From NCBI GenBank assembly GCA_038030265.1, contig CM075939.1, positions 8,041,253 through 8,105,252 on the forward strand: a DNA stretch of 64,000 bases. Direction: 5' to 3'. The notes under the pieces were generated by a model. The model had not been told where the DNA came from, did not search any database, and was given only the letters and a program-made list of their open reading frames with translations. Each line of letters begins with the position of its first letter. The first letter of the stretch is position 1. Position numbers and translations under genes: made by a program. Positions 24,820-34,712 of the stretch are shown in pieces. This stretch comes from Corythucha ciliata. Its lineage: Eukaryota; Arthropoda; Insecta; Hemiptera; Tingidae.

Positions 24820-26198
24820 TTATCGACTGAGTATGTCTGCGATGGCTGCGAGTTTTTGACTTATATGTCCAATATCTGTGTGCCCTGGTTTGGTCTTCGA
24901 ACCGTTTGTTATTTTATTTAATATTTCCACGATTGTCGCTATTTTTTGTTGTATTGTGCCGAATTCAGTTTCGAACTGTTGATGTCCCGTGGTAATGTCG
25001 GTGTCAGAGCTATTTGGGTTACCAAAATTCACTCCCCTAATAGGTTTTGGTAATACGTTGATTGGAGTATTTCTCGGTACGTTTCGTTCTGTTTTTTCCG
25101 GAGAGAGCTGTGGAAAATGCTCTTTTCTTACCTCTTTTGTTCTGGTATCGTGGTAATTCACCCTCTTTCGCTTCAAGTTAGTATGTTTGTTCAAAGTCGT
25201 GAATAAATTTCCTGCGTTGTTCTCCTCTTCTTGAAGATTCTCTAGTACAGAGTATCTATTGCTAGCCATTTCGGCATAGCTAACCTGCTGACTTCTTTCT
25301 TTTATTTTGTTGGCCGAAACAACGAAGTGTTGGCATTTTTTGTCATTGGCTAAATGGTTTTGCCCACAGTTGACGCATATTGGAGACCTTTCTAAATTTG
25401 TACACTCTTTGATCAAATGCATCTCTCCGCAGTGGCTACATCTTGCCTTACTCCTACACTGGGTCGAGGCGTGTCCGAATCTTTGACAATTTTGGCACTG
25501 GCGAACTGGAGATATATATGGTTCGACTCTGCACCTGGCTCCATAAATTGAGACATAGCTTGGCAGTTTCTGGCTGTTAAATGTTAACACACAGGTATTG
25601 AGAATTATTCTCTGTTTCGTACCGTTTTCATTTTGTTTTAATTTAGTTATTCGTCTCACGCTCTTCACAGGGACTTCTGTTTTTAACACATTCATGATTT
25701 CCTCGTCGCTCATCGAAGTGTCCACATGGCGTATTACTCCGGCAACGCTAACTCGGTGATCAGGAATGTAACAGACAATTTTCTTATCGTTCATTATTTT
25801 ACTTTGAATCATTTCTAGTAATTACTAAATTCGATTTTAACACGGTTTATTCCTGTTGTGATTATGTTATATATATTGTTTGAGAACGCTTTATTTGTGC
25901 CGTAGATCCATTTACCCAGGGTCATTGGATGTACTTTGCCTACATTTCCTTCTAAACCTTCCGCGAAAATAATAAAGGGGCCTTTATCGGATGTTTTATA
26001 CCTGTTCAGAGACAATAAAGCTAGATACTCGTCTCGACTCTTTCTTTTGCTGTATTCACCAGCCACATTTTGAGATTTATTGTAAGAGCTAGAATGAAGT
26101 GCAGTATTTTGAGTTTCGTTAGCCACTGAAAGTGTATTGCTCTTTAATACAGCTGGGGGATCGGGAAGGGTCTCCCGTCCCCCCTCGTCATTTATCAT
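24820..26198 (-). pseudogene. I-like ORF1, gag-like zinc-knuckle protein
   Basis: Two adjoining frames: 26198-25815 (127 codons) ends in a stop, and 25812-24820 (330 codons) continues in a shifted frame with a 2-nt gap. Together they give an RRM-like N-terminal part followed by three zinc-knuckle motifs: QCQNCQRFGHASTQC, RCSHCGEMHLIKEC and ICVNCGQNH. A low-complexity, charged C-terminal part follows. The frame break is more likely decay than programmed frameshifting, since no slippery site is seen. In a live element the protein binds and packages the RNA. Confidence 0.8.
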
Positions 26199-26325
26199 AT
26201 TATATTACCAGTAATTTCCTAACTAACTCTACATTCCCTTTTTGAATGAAGTAATTAGCACGTACTCAGTTCTCTAAGTTCAGACAGTACTCGGCCCAGT
26301 GACAATCAGGTGATTTTGCGAGATA

Positions 26326-27119
26326 GGCCCAATTACTCGTACCGAGTGCTCGGCCGAGAAAAGCCCCGTGTAATCACTTCAGACCGTACTCGGCCCAGTG
26401 AGGAGCGAGTGATTTTGACCGAGTCAGGAAATAGAACCATGTTCTATTTATTCGGCCGAGTATGGACCCTCCCAACACTCTTCCATCCCCCTTTCCCATT
26501 TCCAAATATACAAATGTGATCAACCGAGCTCACGGAATGTTGAGAGAGTTCGCCTCTCATTCACGCATTTTTCTTATCGCCATTTTTTTATCAATTCTGG
26601 TGCCCTATTCTTGACTTGACCAACCAAGAGCAAACCAAAGAACCAAGCAACCAAAAGAATTTGTCACTCCGCGAATATAAGCAGACCGGTTTCAACAACT
26701 TCAGATCATCGGCCAGGACGCTCTCTTCTCCCCCTCGAGAACTTCAGCCCAGAGTAGTAAAGAAATATAAGAAATTCACAAAATATGTAATATTTAACAA
26801 AAAAATGAACTATATAACAATAATAAAGAAAAAGGGCCAAAATAAAAACACGGCTGTTGACCATTTGAACGCGAAATTAAATTAAATTAAAAATTATACT
26901 CAAAAAGGGGGGAAGCAAACTTTTCAAAAGGCACAAAAGTTAATATTTTCGTGGTATTGAGTTCAAACATTTTTTCCCGTTTAATTTTTCTGCTTCGCGG
27001 TGCCATGACAACGCATAACAAAACTGTCTCATTCCTACTTCATCACCTGCTCGCCCAGTACTCGGCCGAGCCACTCGGCCCAGTACGCGGCCGAGCTACT
27101 CGGTTGGTGTAATTGGGCC
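26326..27119. mobile_element. PIF/Harbinger-like element with CGGCCGAG subterminal repeats
   Basis: Ends are GGCCCAATTAC (left) and its exact complement (right), flanked by ATA and TTA, close to the TWA target duplication of PIF/Harbinger elements. The subterminal regions hold many ACTCGGCC(C/G)AG copies, and one such block also lies left of 26326, so the left border may be duplicated. No transposase frame. It is adjacent to the 5' end of the I-like element. Confidence 0.55.
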
Positions 27120-27286
27120 TTAAATGTCTCACCAAACCAATTTCGTAGGTGAAAAGCTGCTACTAAGATTAGTAAGACAGCTCAAGTTCGCAAGACAACA
27201 ACAACCAAACATATTTATTTTCTTTAAGTCATATTATTTACAGTTAACTATTTTACACACTCATATTATTTGTCAACTTTTTTTTT

Positions 27287-28356
27287 TTTTAAACATCTAT
27301 ATGGTTCTAAAAAATTTTCGGTTTCGTCAATAGCGGGATCCACCTTCGTCTTCAACTAAGTAGGAGCGATCGTTCACGTTTTTGACTATTCTTCCTTTCA
27401 TCCATTTTCCTTCTTCTGTTTGTACTTAAAACTGAAATAGTATTTTACTCATTGCCGTAGCATTTTATATGTATAGTAGCTTTCCCCAGAACGGGAATAG
27501 TATTTTGCTCATTCCCGTAGCATTTCGTATGTATGGTAGCTGGACAAGAAATCTATAAAGAGATCGGCGGTGGTATAAATATTCTGGAGGCAGCAATGAG
27601 AACATTGGACAAGAAAGTTACATTTGAGATCCGCGATTATATAAATATTATTCTGATTCATATCCAAGGGGTGTCAAATTAAATGATATTTAATATGTGA
27701 CAAATTTGATCGTCAATATTCTAAGGGCAGCAAATTTGAATGTCAACATTCTAAGGGCATGAAATTTGAATACCAATATTCTGGGGGCAGCAAATTTGAA
27801 TGTCAATATTCTAAGGGCATGAAATTTGAATGCCAATATTCTGGGGGCAGCAAGTTTGTACGTCAATATTCTAATGGCAAGTAGATTGTAGACTTCGATC
27901 CAGTTTGAAAATGCGTCTACGACAACAAGATAATCCTTCCCTTTAAAATGAAAAATGTCAGCAGATATTCGTTGCCATGGGCGTTTCGGTATTTCATGGC
28001 TCTGAAGACTGAAGAGACTCTTTTACATTGGACCGTGGAAATTTTTGACAAATTTCACATTTTTGTACTATGTTCTCAATTTCCAGATTGATTTTTGGCC
28101 AATACAGAACTTGCCTTGCCCGTGATTTACATTTATTTATTCCCAAATGATTTTCGTGAATTGAATAGAGCATATCCTGGCGCAGGCTTTTCGGAACTAT
28201 TAATTTTGCATTAAAAAACAGGAGATTTTCGGATATCTCTAGCTGGTCTTTTAATTTCCAGAAATGTTTCAGTTCATTTTGAAGATTTTTATTGTTTTCC
28301 GGCCATGTCGCTCCAACAAACAGTTTTACTTTAGCTAGTTCCTCATCCTTTTAGGT
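27287..28356 (-). pseudogene. Ty3/gypsy integrase, core replaced by minisatellite
   Basis: On the minus strand 28356-27890 encodes an RNase H-linker-like stretch and then the integrase HHCC zinc domain (SIHENHLGINKCKSRARQVL, then KCEICQKF). A frameshift near 28010 is followed by the start of the core with its first acidic residue (VVVDAFSNWIEVYNL). At 27885 the sequence switches to minisatellite. From about 27420 the integrase C-terminal part returns (KWMKGRIVKNVNDRSYLVED), with a stop where the usual Arg before RN is expected. The rest of the DDE core is missing. Confidence 0.75.
27430..27885. repeat. Composite minisatellite within the gypsy integrase
   Basis: Read on the minus strand, units of about 30 bp (TTTGCTGCCCCCAGAATATT, then GACATTCAAA) are followed by units of about 57-60 bp (ATGCTACGGGAATGAGCAAA, AGCTACCATACATA). 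The same two unit types in the same order occur on the plus strand at 59140-60105. Confidence 0.8.
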
Positions 28357-29102
28357 CCGGTGCACACGAGCGTTTTTTCAACGCAAGATAAGGCGTTAGA
28401 AAAACGTGAGGTAGGGCGTTCGTTCAGTGCACACGTAACACCCTATCTTGCGTTTTTTTTTTAAACACTGCTTACTAAAATTCTCACTAAAAAGCGTATA
28501 ATTATTCATTGATGATTTTTCTGAGGCGAAATGATTTACCCCATCCGCACTCGACCGTTTGGAGAACGTTCAAACGTTAGAAAATGTAACAATGCTAACT
28601 GAACTAACGTTGTTGAAGTTTGAAATTGGAACGTTAGTCATAAACCATTGAGTAACGTTAATTCCATCCGTTATTTGAACGTTTCATTATCGTTATTTCG
28701 TTAGCTGTGTCAGGAGCGCAACTGTTATAACCACCATCGTCAGTAGGCAAGGCAAAGTCATATGGAAAACAAAGTTATTTATTTATATTAATATTTTAAT
28801 GAAAGGGTCAAGCCAAAAAGGCAAAGGGAGAAGGACGAATTGAACGAAGAAATTTCATAACGACGCCCTCAGAATGAATTTCCAGAAAACAGAGAACGAA
28901 GTAAATTACAACAAGGACGAAAATTAAACAATTTTTGCCTTTTACGAGCTTGAATAACCGTGAAAAAATCAAAATTTAGGAGGAGACTCAAAAAAACAGC
29001 GGAACGAGGAACGGACGATTTTTCAAATAGTTTGTAACTGAAAACGGAGTGACGAAGAGCGACGACTGGCGTCTAGAGATCCGATCAAGAGTCAAGTGAT
29101 GA
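28357..29102. other. Inverted-repeat-rich noncoding DNA
   Basis: No gene seen. An inverted pair, ACGCAAGATAAGGCGTT at 28381-28397 and its near complement at 28437-28453, forms a hairpin flanked by two GTGCACACG copies, suggesting a small decayed TIR element. Further right, AACGTT-type inverted motifs cluster at 28565-28705. Confidence 0.45.
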
Positions 29103-29395
29103 AATTCAAATTCAAATTCAAATGAAATTTATTTGCACACAGACAAAAATCCTAGTGCCAGCTCCCAAAAGTAAGACTTGTGGCGGGAGCTGGATTAGTT
29201 AAACTAAATGAAATAAAAAGTAAGATAAAACATAATCAACATCCGATAAAAATACATAAAAACATATTACAATGTCCAAAAAAAAAAAGAAAAAAGCAAA
29301 ATTTACTCTACGAAATGACAATATCCCCCAGTGAGTCTAAGAATTTCTTGAAACGATTAATATTAACAAAGCTGTCATGAAGGGACAGTACAACG
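29103..29395 (-). pseudogene. Non-LTR retrotransposon 3' end with RT C-terminal tail
   Basis: On the minus strand a short frame (FVNINRFKKFLDSLGDIVIS, then stop near 29315) fits the F/K-rich tail common at the end of CR1/Daphne-type reverse transcriptases. About 190 bp of 3' UTR follows, ending in GAATTT-type hexamer repeats at 29128-29103, a usual 3' terminus for such elements. Strongly 5'-truncated; clade uncertain. Confidence 0.5.
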
Positions 29396-30950
29396 AAAAT
29401 TGTTGTGATCTTCACGTTGTTTTTCAGTTCGGTTCAAATAAAAAAAATCGCTGTTTAAAAAAAAAAGTTTGTTCAGTTCATTTTATGGCTGATGATTGAA
29501 AAGTTGGTGAGCTTTTTCAACCCTACGTTGAATTAACGTTCTCTAAGCTACTCCCATATTGCCATTTACCCCGCAGACTCCGTTGGCACATAGCCGGGTG
29601 AGCGAGGTCACATTTTATTCTGATCCCATCCATACTACGATCCTCATCGGATGTCACTTGTACAGAGACCGCTGAACATCAACTAGAGCCTCGTCTTGGC
29701 AGTTGCAAGTCGTGGCTTGCACGCTGGCGAAGCATTGTGGCATTACAGAGTTTTGCGACCGGCCATCAACAACTTACAATTTACTAGTCTACACATGCGG
29801 TCCGACGGACGAATCGAGACACGGTAGGCAGAGCTATCTCGCTAAATATGCTCGCATCCCAGGCCCCCAACCCACAGGATAGCCGTACCAATAAAAAACA
29901 ATCAATTACAAAACTCTTTTTTCTTTTTGTCTTTTTTTGTTTTCTATTTAGCATCCAATTTCCAAGCGTCGGCGTCGCTCTACCCGGGGATTTAGAACCG
30001 CGAGGGGCTTAAAGCTTTTGCAAAAAAAGGTGTGCACGCGAGAAAAAAAAGGTTCCATTAACTAAGAGTTATCGCGTTTGCCTTTGAATAAAAAGGGCGC
30101 AAAACATGAAGATAACGCTGCTACAACACGGTCGTACGTGTGTGCACTGTAGTGGTTCGTATAGATGAGATGAGAAAGAAGTAGAGGACGAGGGGGAGGA
30201 TAAAGAATGTCCACCGACTAAACACCTTCAACTGGCACGTTGTCGTAAAACGCTTTAAAAGTCGTAAACACGTGGAAGGACATAAACAGACCTTTTTGTG
30301 TGTGTGTGTGCAGCTCCTTTTCTTTGGATTTTCAGCCTTTTACATGTTAAAGCATTCAGCTTTATACTTGGTCACACTTTTTTGGTCTCGCCCTGATGGT
30401 CGCACATAATGGGTCTTTTTTCATTCATCTCGAGAGAAAAAACAATAACGCGACGTCGTAAAAAATGCACGAAAATTAGCTAATTTGGCGTTCCTTCCAT
30501 TTATAGTACGCAGTGCTATCAAACACTTCAAGGAAGTTCCAACCCTTCCCCCTCCAACCAACGTAAGCGCGGACAATCAATATTGATTCAATCAGTGTTG
30601 ACGATTTCCCTTTCAGATGAAACTCGTTGCTCTTCCATTAAAATTGGTAGATTTTCAACGCACATCGGACGATGCATACTTGGGTGCTTCGTTTTTTCTG
30701 CTCCACAAAGAGTCAGAAATTGTCAAAGAGAATCGATTAATATACGCGAGCCATCGAAAAACTAGCGGAGATGAACACTGAAATTCTGTTTTTATCGTTG
30801 TGTTTTTTTTGTCTACTCCTTTCACCGTAGAAAGAAACTAGGGGGGAAAAAAATCGTCGAGCTTCAGTCAACAGATTCCTTTGAAGTTATGAAATAAATA
30901 TTCAATTGAAGTTATGAAATAAATTCGCAAGCTAGCGAATTGAAATGCGG
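29396..30950. other. No gene recognised
   Basis: Noncoding. A GC-richer block at 29570-29880 differs from its surroundings and could be a relic of an unidentified element. A short (TG)n stretch lies near 30297-30310. Confidence 0.5.
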
Positions 30951-31598
30951 TTATTTTCCGTGTGTTAACGCATCGTCAATGATGGCCGTGATGGGATAGT
31001 TTTCGCCAGGGCGAAAGGTGATTAATGTAACGGTTGTCTTCGAGGATATGTTGTGCAAAAAGGGCACGTAAATTTCGCGGATTTTCAGCCAGGAAATATA
31101 ATTTTGCTCATCAATTATATTAGGGCCCAGAATTTGAAAACGGCTATTCGTCTGAGTGCATTGGGCCCGGCCAGCGCAGGGCCCTGTGACCTCTAAGAAA
31201 AAAAAAATAGCCCTGAAACGTTCAATTTCGCAGAAATCAAATGACCTGAAATTCATAATTTCGCAAAAATTGTTTCTGGAAACATTCAATTTTGCAGATA
31301 TTTGCCCCCTCAATATAGCAACTTTGAGCCGCGAACTTGTAACTTTTTTTTCTTCACCTATATTGCCATGAATTTGCGCTTTTTTGAATTTAGCCACAAA
31401 ATTGCCTTCAGAACGACGAATATTAGCGTGATTTAAAGTTTCGGGTCCTGATTAAGGAGAAATTGCAAGTTTTGGGTCCAGTTGTTTCCGGTGGGGAGCG
31501 CAATACATATATTAAACTTGATTAAGCCCGCGCGACCCCTCCCCTTTCTTATGATTACACGGCTCAAGGGAGATTATAGGTAGGATGGTACGCTCATC
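30951..31598. repeat. Degenerate array (family B) with GGGCCC border
   Basis: Units of about 30-34 bp with TTCAATTTCGCAGAAAT and CCTGAAATT-type parts. The piece 31280-31335 (AAACATTCAATTTTGCAGAT, ATATTTGCC) corresponds to 54160-54200 and 55285-55325 inside the duplicated block, so this is the same family. No coding content. Confidence 0.6.
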
Positions 31599-31739
31599 CA
31601 GTGCCGGCATTAGACATTCCCCCCCCCCTCGGGATAATTTTTCTACTACGCCTCCCTTCCGAGTAAGCCACTATTTAGTATGTTCTTCTTCTTATAATGA
31701 TAAAAATGAGAAGGCTCATTAATACGCTGTTCTTAGAGC

Positions 31740-32276
31740 AAGTGCGCAGCAAAAAGTTTGGAAAAAGCGCTAATATTCTGGGCTAAAACTGTGAAAAAGC
31801 GTTCATCCGCAATCTGCAGTACCTCGATGAAACTTCCAGACCAAAATATTGAGGAAAAAAAATCGCTGATTCGCGGATACGTTCCTCAATTTTTGCCATT
31901 TTGCAAACGCAAAAACAAATTCAAGAAAATATCGCTAATTCAACGCTATGAAAGGGAGTACAAAATCGCGGCTAAAATTGTAAAAAAAAAAAAAACACAC
32001 ACACACAAAAAAACACTAATTCGCATTTAAATTTGCGAAAAACTCTGATTCACGACTGAAATTTACAAGAATGGCTAATGAGCAGCTATAAAATTGGGAC
32101 AAACGCTATTCTACTGCAAAAATTGAGAAAACCCGCTAATTAAATAACTGTTAAAATAAAGAAAAATCGCTAATTCACCAATAAAAACAAACAGCGTGAA
32201 TTAGCTGATAAAATTGGGACAATCCTAATTCACGGACAAAACTGAAAAGCATCGCTAATCACCCAATCAACACAAA
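31740..32276. repeat. Family A tandem array inside hAT-like element
   Basis: Copies of the ~30-bp unit (GCTAATTCGC, GGCTAAAATTG, AAAAAGCG). Interrupted at 32277 and resumed at 33846-34170 (for example TTTGCGGCTAAAATTGATAG). Confidence 0.75.
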
Positions 32277-32518
32277 AAAGTGTCAATAACGTTGCTGAAA
32301 CGTCGTATGGTTACATTATGGTTTCAGTTATACTTCATAACGTTACAAAAACGTTATCGACAACACATTTAGTAACGTTTCAGTTTCGTAACTATGTTGA
32401 CGTTTCAGCAACGTTACAACGAAAACGTTACGTTCGAAAACGTTACAAAAACGTTATTGACAACATATTTAGATACGTTTCAGTATCGTAACTAAGTTGA
32501 CATTTCAGCAACATCGCT
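32277..32518. mobile_element. AACGTT-rich inverted-repeat element
   Basis: Ends show GTTGCTGAAACGTC at the left and GTTGCTGAAATGTC on the complement at the right. Inside, a segment of about 75 bp (AACGTTACAAAAACGTTAT to TTTCAGCAAC) occurs twice in direct orientation, at 32339 and 32440. Noncoding; likely a MITE inserted in array A. Confidence 0.6.
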
Positions 32519-32522
32519 TTTC

Positions 32523-33845
32523 TGTGAGAAAAAATTGACGTCGGGCAAAAAACCCCGCGAAGAAATAATACATAAAGTGGCCAACCCCAAGGAAAAATTC
32601 CAAGGGATCCCTACAAGAAAAAAAGACTTATTATTGAGAAATAATAAGTCAAAAGGAAGTCGTCCCGAGATGCCTCCGAGTGCGGGAAAAGTCGGAAAGG
32701 GAACCACCCACCGGTCAACCCTCTGAGCAACCGGAGCGGGTGGGCATGGGAGGAAACCATCCACCGACTATATAAGCAGCGCAGCGGTACCCCAGAAATC
32801 ACTTCTTGTCAAGAGGTTGAACGATGAACACCTTTTCAAGCTGGACCAGCTCTTTACCAGCTGTCACCTGATCTCATTGACAAGTAGGATATTTTTATTT
32901 ATTTCGACCGCATTCTGCGTTTGTTTGCTGTTACGATGACAATTTTTTCATTCATGATATTGTGTTTTCCCTAACGACGGAGGGACCAAATATGGCGCTG
33001 AAATCCATGTTGCAGTAACTGTGTTTTAAAGGTTCTCTAACCAAGGCAACGACGGGCAAAGCCTATTGGGGATCTTTCCGGACCCTCAGTGATTCGATCC
33101 TGACTGGTTGGTATAAGGCTGACCCTGACTGAGGCCTCTTGCCCCCCCCCCGGTTTATTTTATTCTCGACCAGTGGTGCGGGAAACCTTATGGGAACCTT
33201 CCAAGCTCTACTCCGTTGAGAAGACTCCTTGTTTCTTGTCCTTGTGAGAAGGGGAAACTTGTTGAAAAGAAACCCTATTGTGGACCTGACCGCCGACAGG
33301 CGTTCGTGCCTGACCATTGAGAAGACTCCGTTCATTCCTTCAACCTCGGTGGAGCTTGATAGATATTACGGGGCTTAGCGACACTTGTGTCTGCCCCAGA
33401 ATTAATTCATCGAGTGAGACCGATCCTGTCCGAACCTTTATACCTGTCCTTGTCGAACCCGGCGAAGAAGACGACACTGGACTGGATCGGAGCCTATCAA
33501 GGACCAATCAACGCAATCGGTCAACTTTGATACCTAAGGACAGCACCAAGGGACGCTAACGGACCGTTAGCCCGACAGTCTGCCCATAGCGCCAAGGGAC
33601 GCTAACCAACCGTCAACGACAAGACCCGGCGGTCAACTCAGCGACACAACTGCAAGAGGATCTGCGAACAGCGCGACGGGTCGCTAACAGACCGCCAGTT
33701 GCACCTGAACAACCGGAAAATCGTCGAAGAAGACAATTGTTATTTTTTACCGCCGAATCTCAGATTGGGAAGAAAAGCATACCGGTGATTTGACCCGTGA
33801 ACTGAAGGATAACAACGGATGTTGCATTAAGCCAAAAAACCGCGT
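32523..33845 (+). mobile_element. LTR-like segment with TATA box and possible primer-binding site
   Basis: From TGTGAGAAAA (32523) to GGGACCA (32988) the segment has TG...CA ends. A TATATAAG box lies at 32769 with a plausible start site about 30 bp on. Directly after it comes TGGCGCTGAAATC (32993), resembling tRNA primer-binding sites (TGGCGC...). About 850 bp of leader-like DNA follows, containing related GGGACGCTAAC copies near 33550, 33595 and 33680, but no gag frame. I infer a solo 5' LTR plus leader; no second LTR is visible. Confidence 0.35.
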
Positions 33846-34170
33846 CAAAAAAAATCCGTGATTTCTGACGAGGGCAACTTTTCAGGCCTAAAATTCAGAA
33901 ATAGCGCTAATTCATGACTCAAGTGAAAAAAAAACAGACGATAATGCGACGCAAAAATATTTTAAAATATTGACCAAACTGAGAAAAATCACCAATTAGC
34001 GCTCATTCGCTGCCGAAACGGTAAAAAATCGCTTATTTGCATCAACAATGAATTTAAACTTCATTTCGTAGTAAAATCCGCTAACATTTGGATAAAAACG
34101 CTGTATACTCCGCTGGTGAAAGTTAGAAAAAGTGGTAATTTGCGGCTAAAATTGATAGCTAACCCCAAAT
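33846..34170. repeat. Family A array, resumed
   Basis: Continuation of the array at 31740-32276 after the inserts, with TTTGCGGCTAAAATTGATAG as its last clear copy. Confidence 0.65.
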
Positions 34171-34403
34171 ATATCTGTAGTGTATTAGTTCTCTTGGCGT
34201 ATCAAAAAAAAAAAAAATTAAAAATGTAGGTCTCCAGACTATCCCACCGCTCCTTTTTGAGTAATTTATTTCAGAATTTTATGGCTTTGAAAAAATCATG
34301 AAACAAATGTGCTTTTTAAATCATTTTTCCTCGTCGGACTTTTTGCGCTGGACGCACCCCTTAGGACACGGCGCCCAGCCCCACCCCCATAAAGCTAGCA
34401 CTG

Positions 34404-34712
34404 CGCTCATGTTTCGAGTTATTTGAAAAATTAGATATTGCTGTGTACATAACAAATTTTCGAAACCTTTAAAATACAAGAATAGTAATGCAGAAATAAG
34501 ACGAGAAAATTGATGCTGCGTTGTTTTAGACGAAGGTTGATTGGAGAGGGTCGAGGAATCATATTTCTGCAGCTCTCCTTTTGACAGTCTTTTGGCAAAA
34601 GATAATAATAAATCTCTCGAAAGACTCTTTCAAATTATAGTAGACTCCATCTTCTCATGAAGGTGAAGGGGGTAGCCCCCCCCCCAAAAACTCACCCCTA
34701 AATCCTGCACTG
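34404..34712. mobile_element. Orphan right end of another hAT-like element
   Basis: The stretch ends in CCCCTAAATCCTGCACTG, whose complement CAGTGCAGGATTTAGGGG has the same form as the other array-element ends, and a C11 run with GGGGGTAGCC lies just inside. No matching left end or target duplication was found. Confidence 0.45.

Larger units (their letters stand above)
19697..26198 (-). mobile_element. I-like non-LTR retrotransposon with RNase H, carrying two insertions
   Basis: Nearly full-length minus-strand element: ORF1 with zinc knuckles (26198-24820), then ORF2 with endonuclease, RT, RNase H and a terminal CCHC motif (24752-19755), then AATAAA at 19750-19745 and an A10 tract at 19706-19697. 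Two TIR elements (23530-24415 and 22858-23300) sit in the endonuclease. Presence of RNase H and the knuckle pattern favour the I group over Jockey. Its 5' UTR limit is unknown. Confidence 0.85.
31599..34403. mobile_element. Second array-filled hAT-like non-autonomous transposon
   Basis: Left end CAGTGCCGGCATTAG followed by a C10 run; right end reverse-complemented CAGTGCTAGCTTTAT followed by GGGGGTGGGG (11 of 15 matching). The flanking octamers are CGCTCATC (31591-31598) and CGCTCATG (34404-34411), 7 of 8 identical, as expected for a somewhat aged hAT target duplication. The interior is array A at 31740-32276 and 33846-34170, with two later insertions between. No transposase. Confidence 0.75.
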
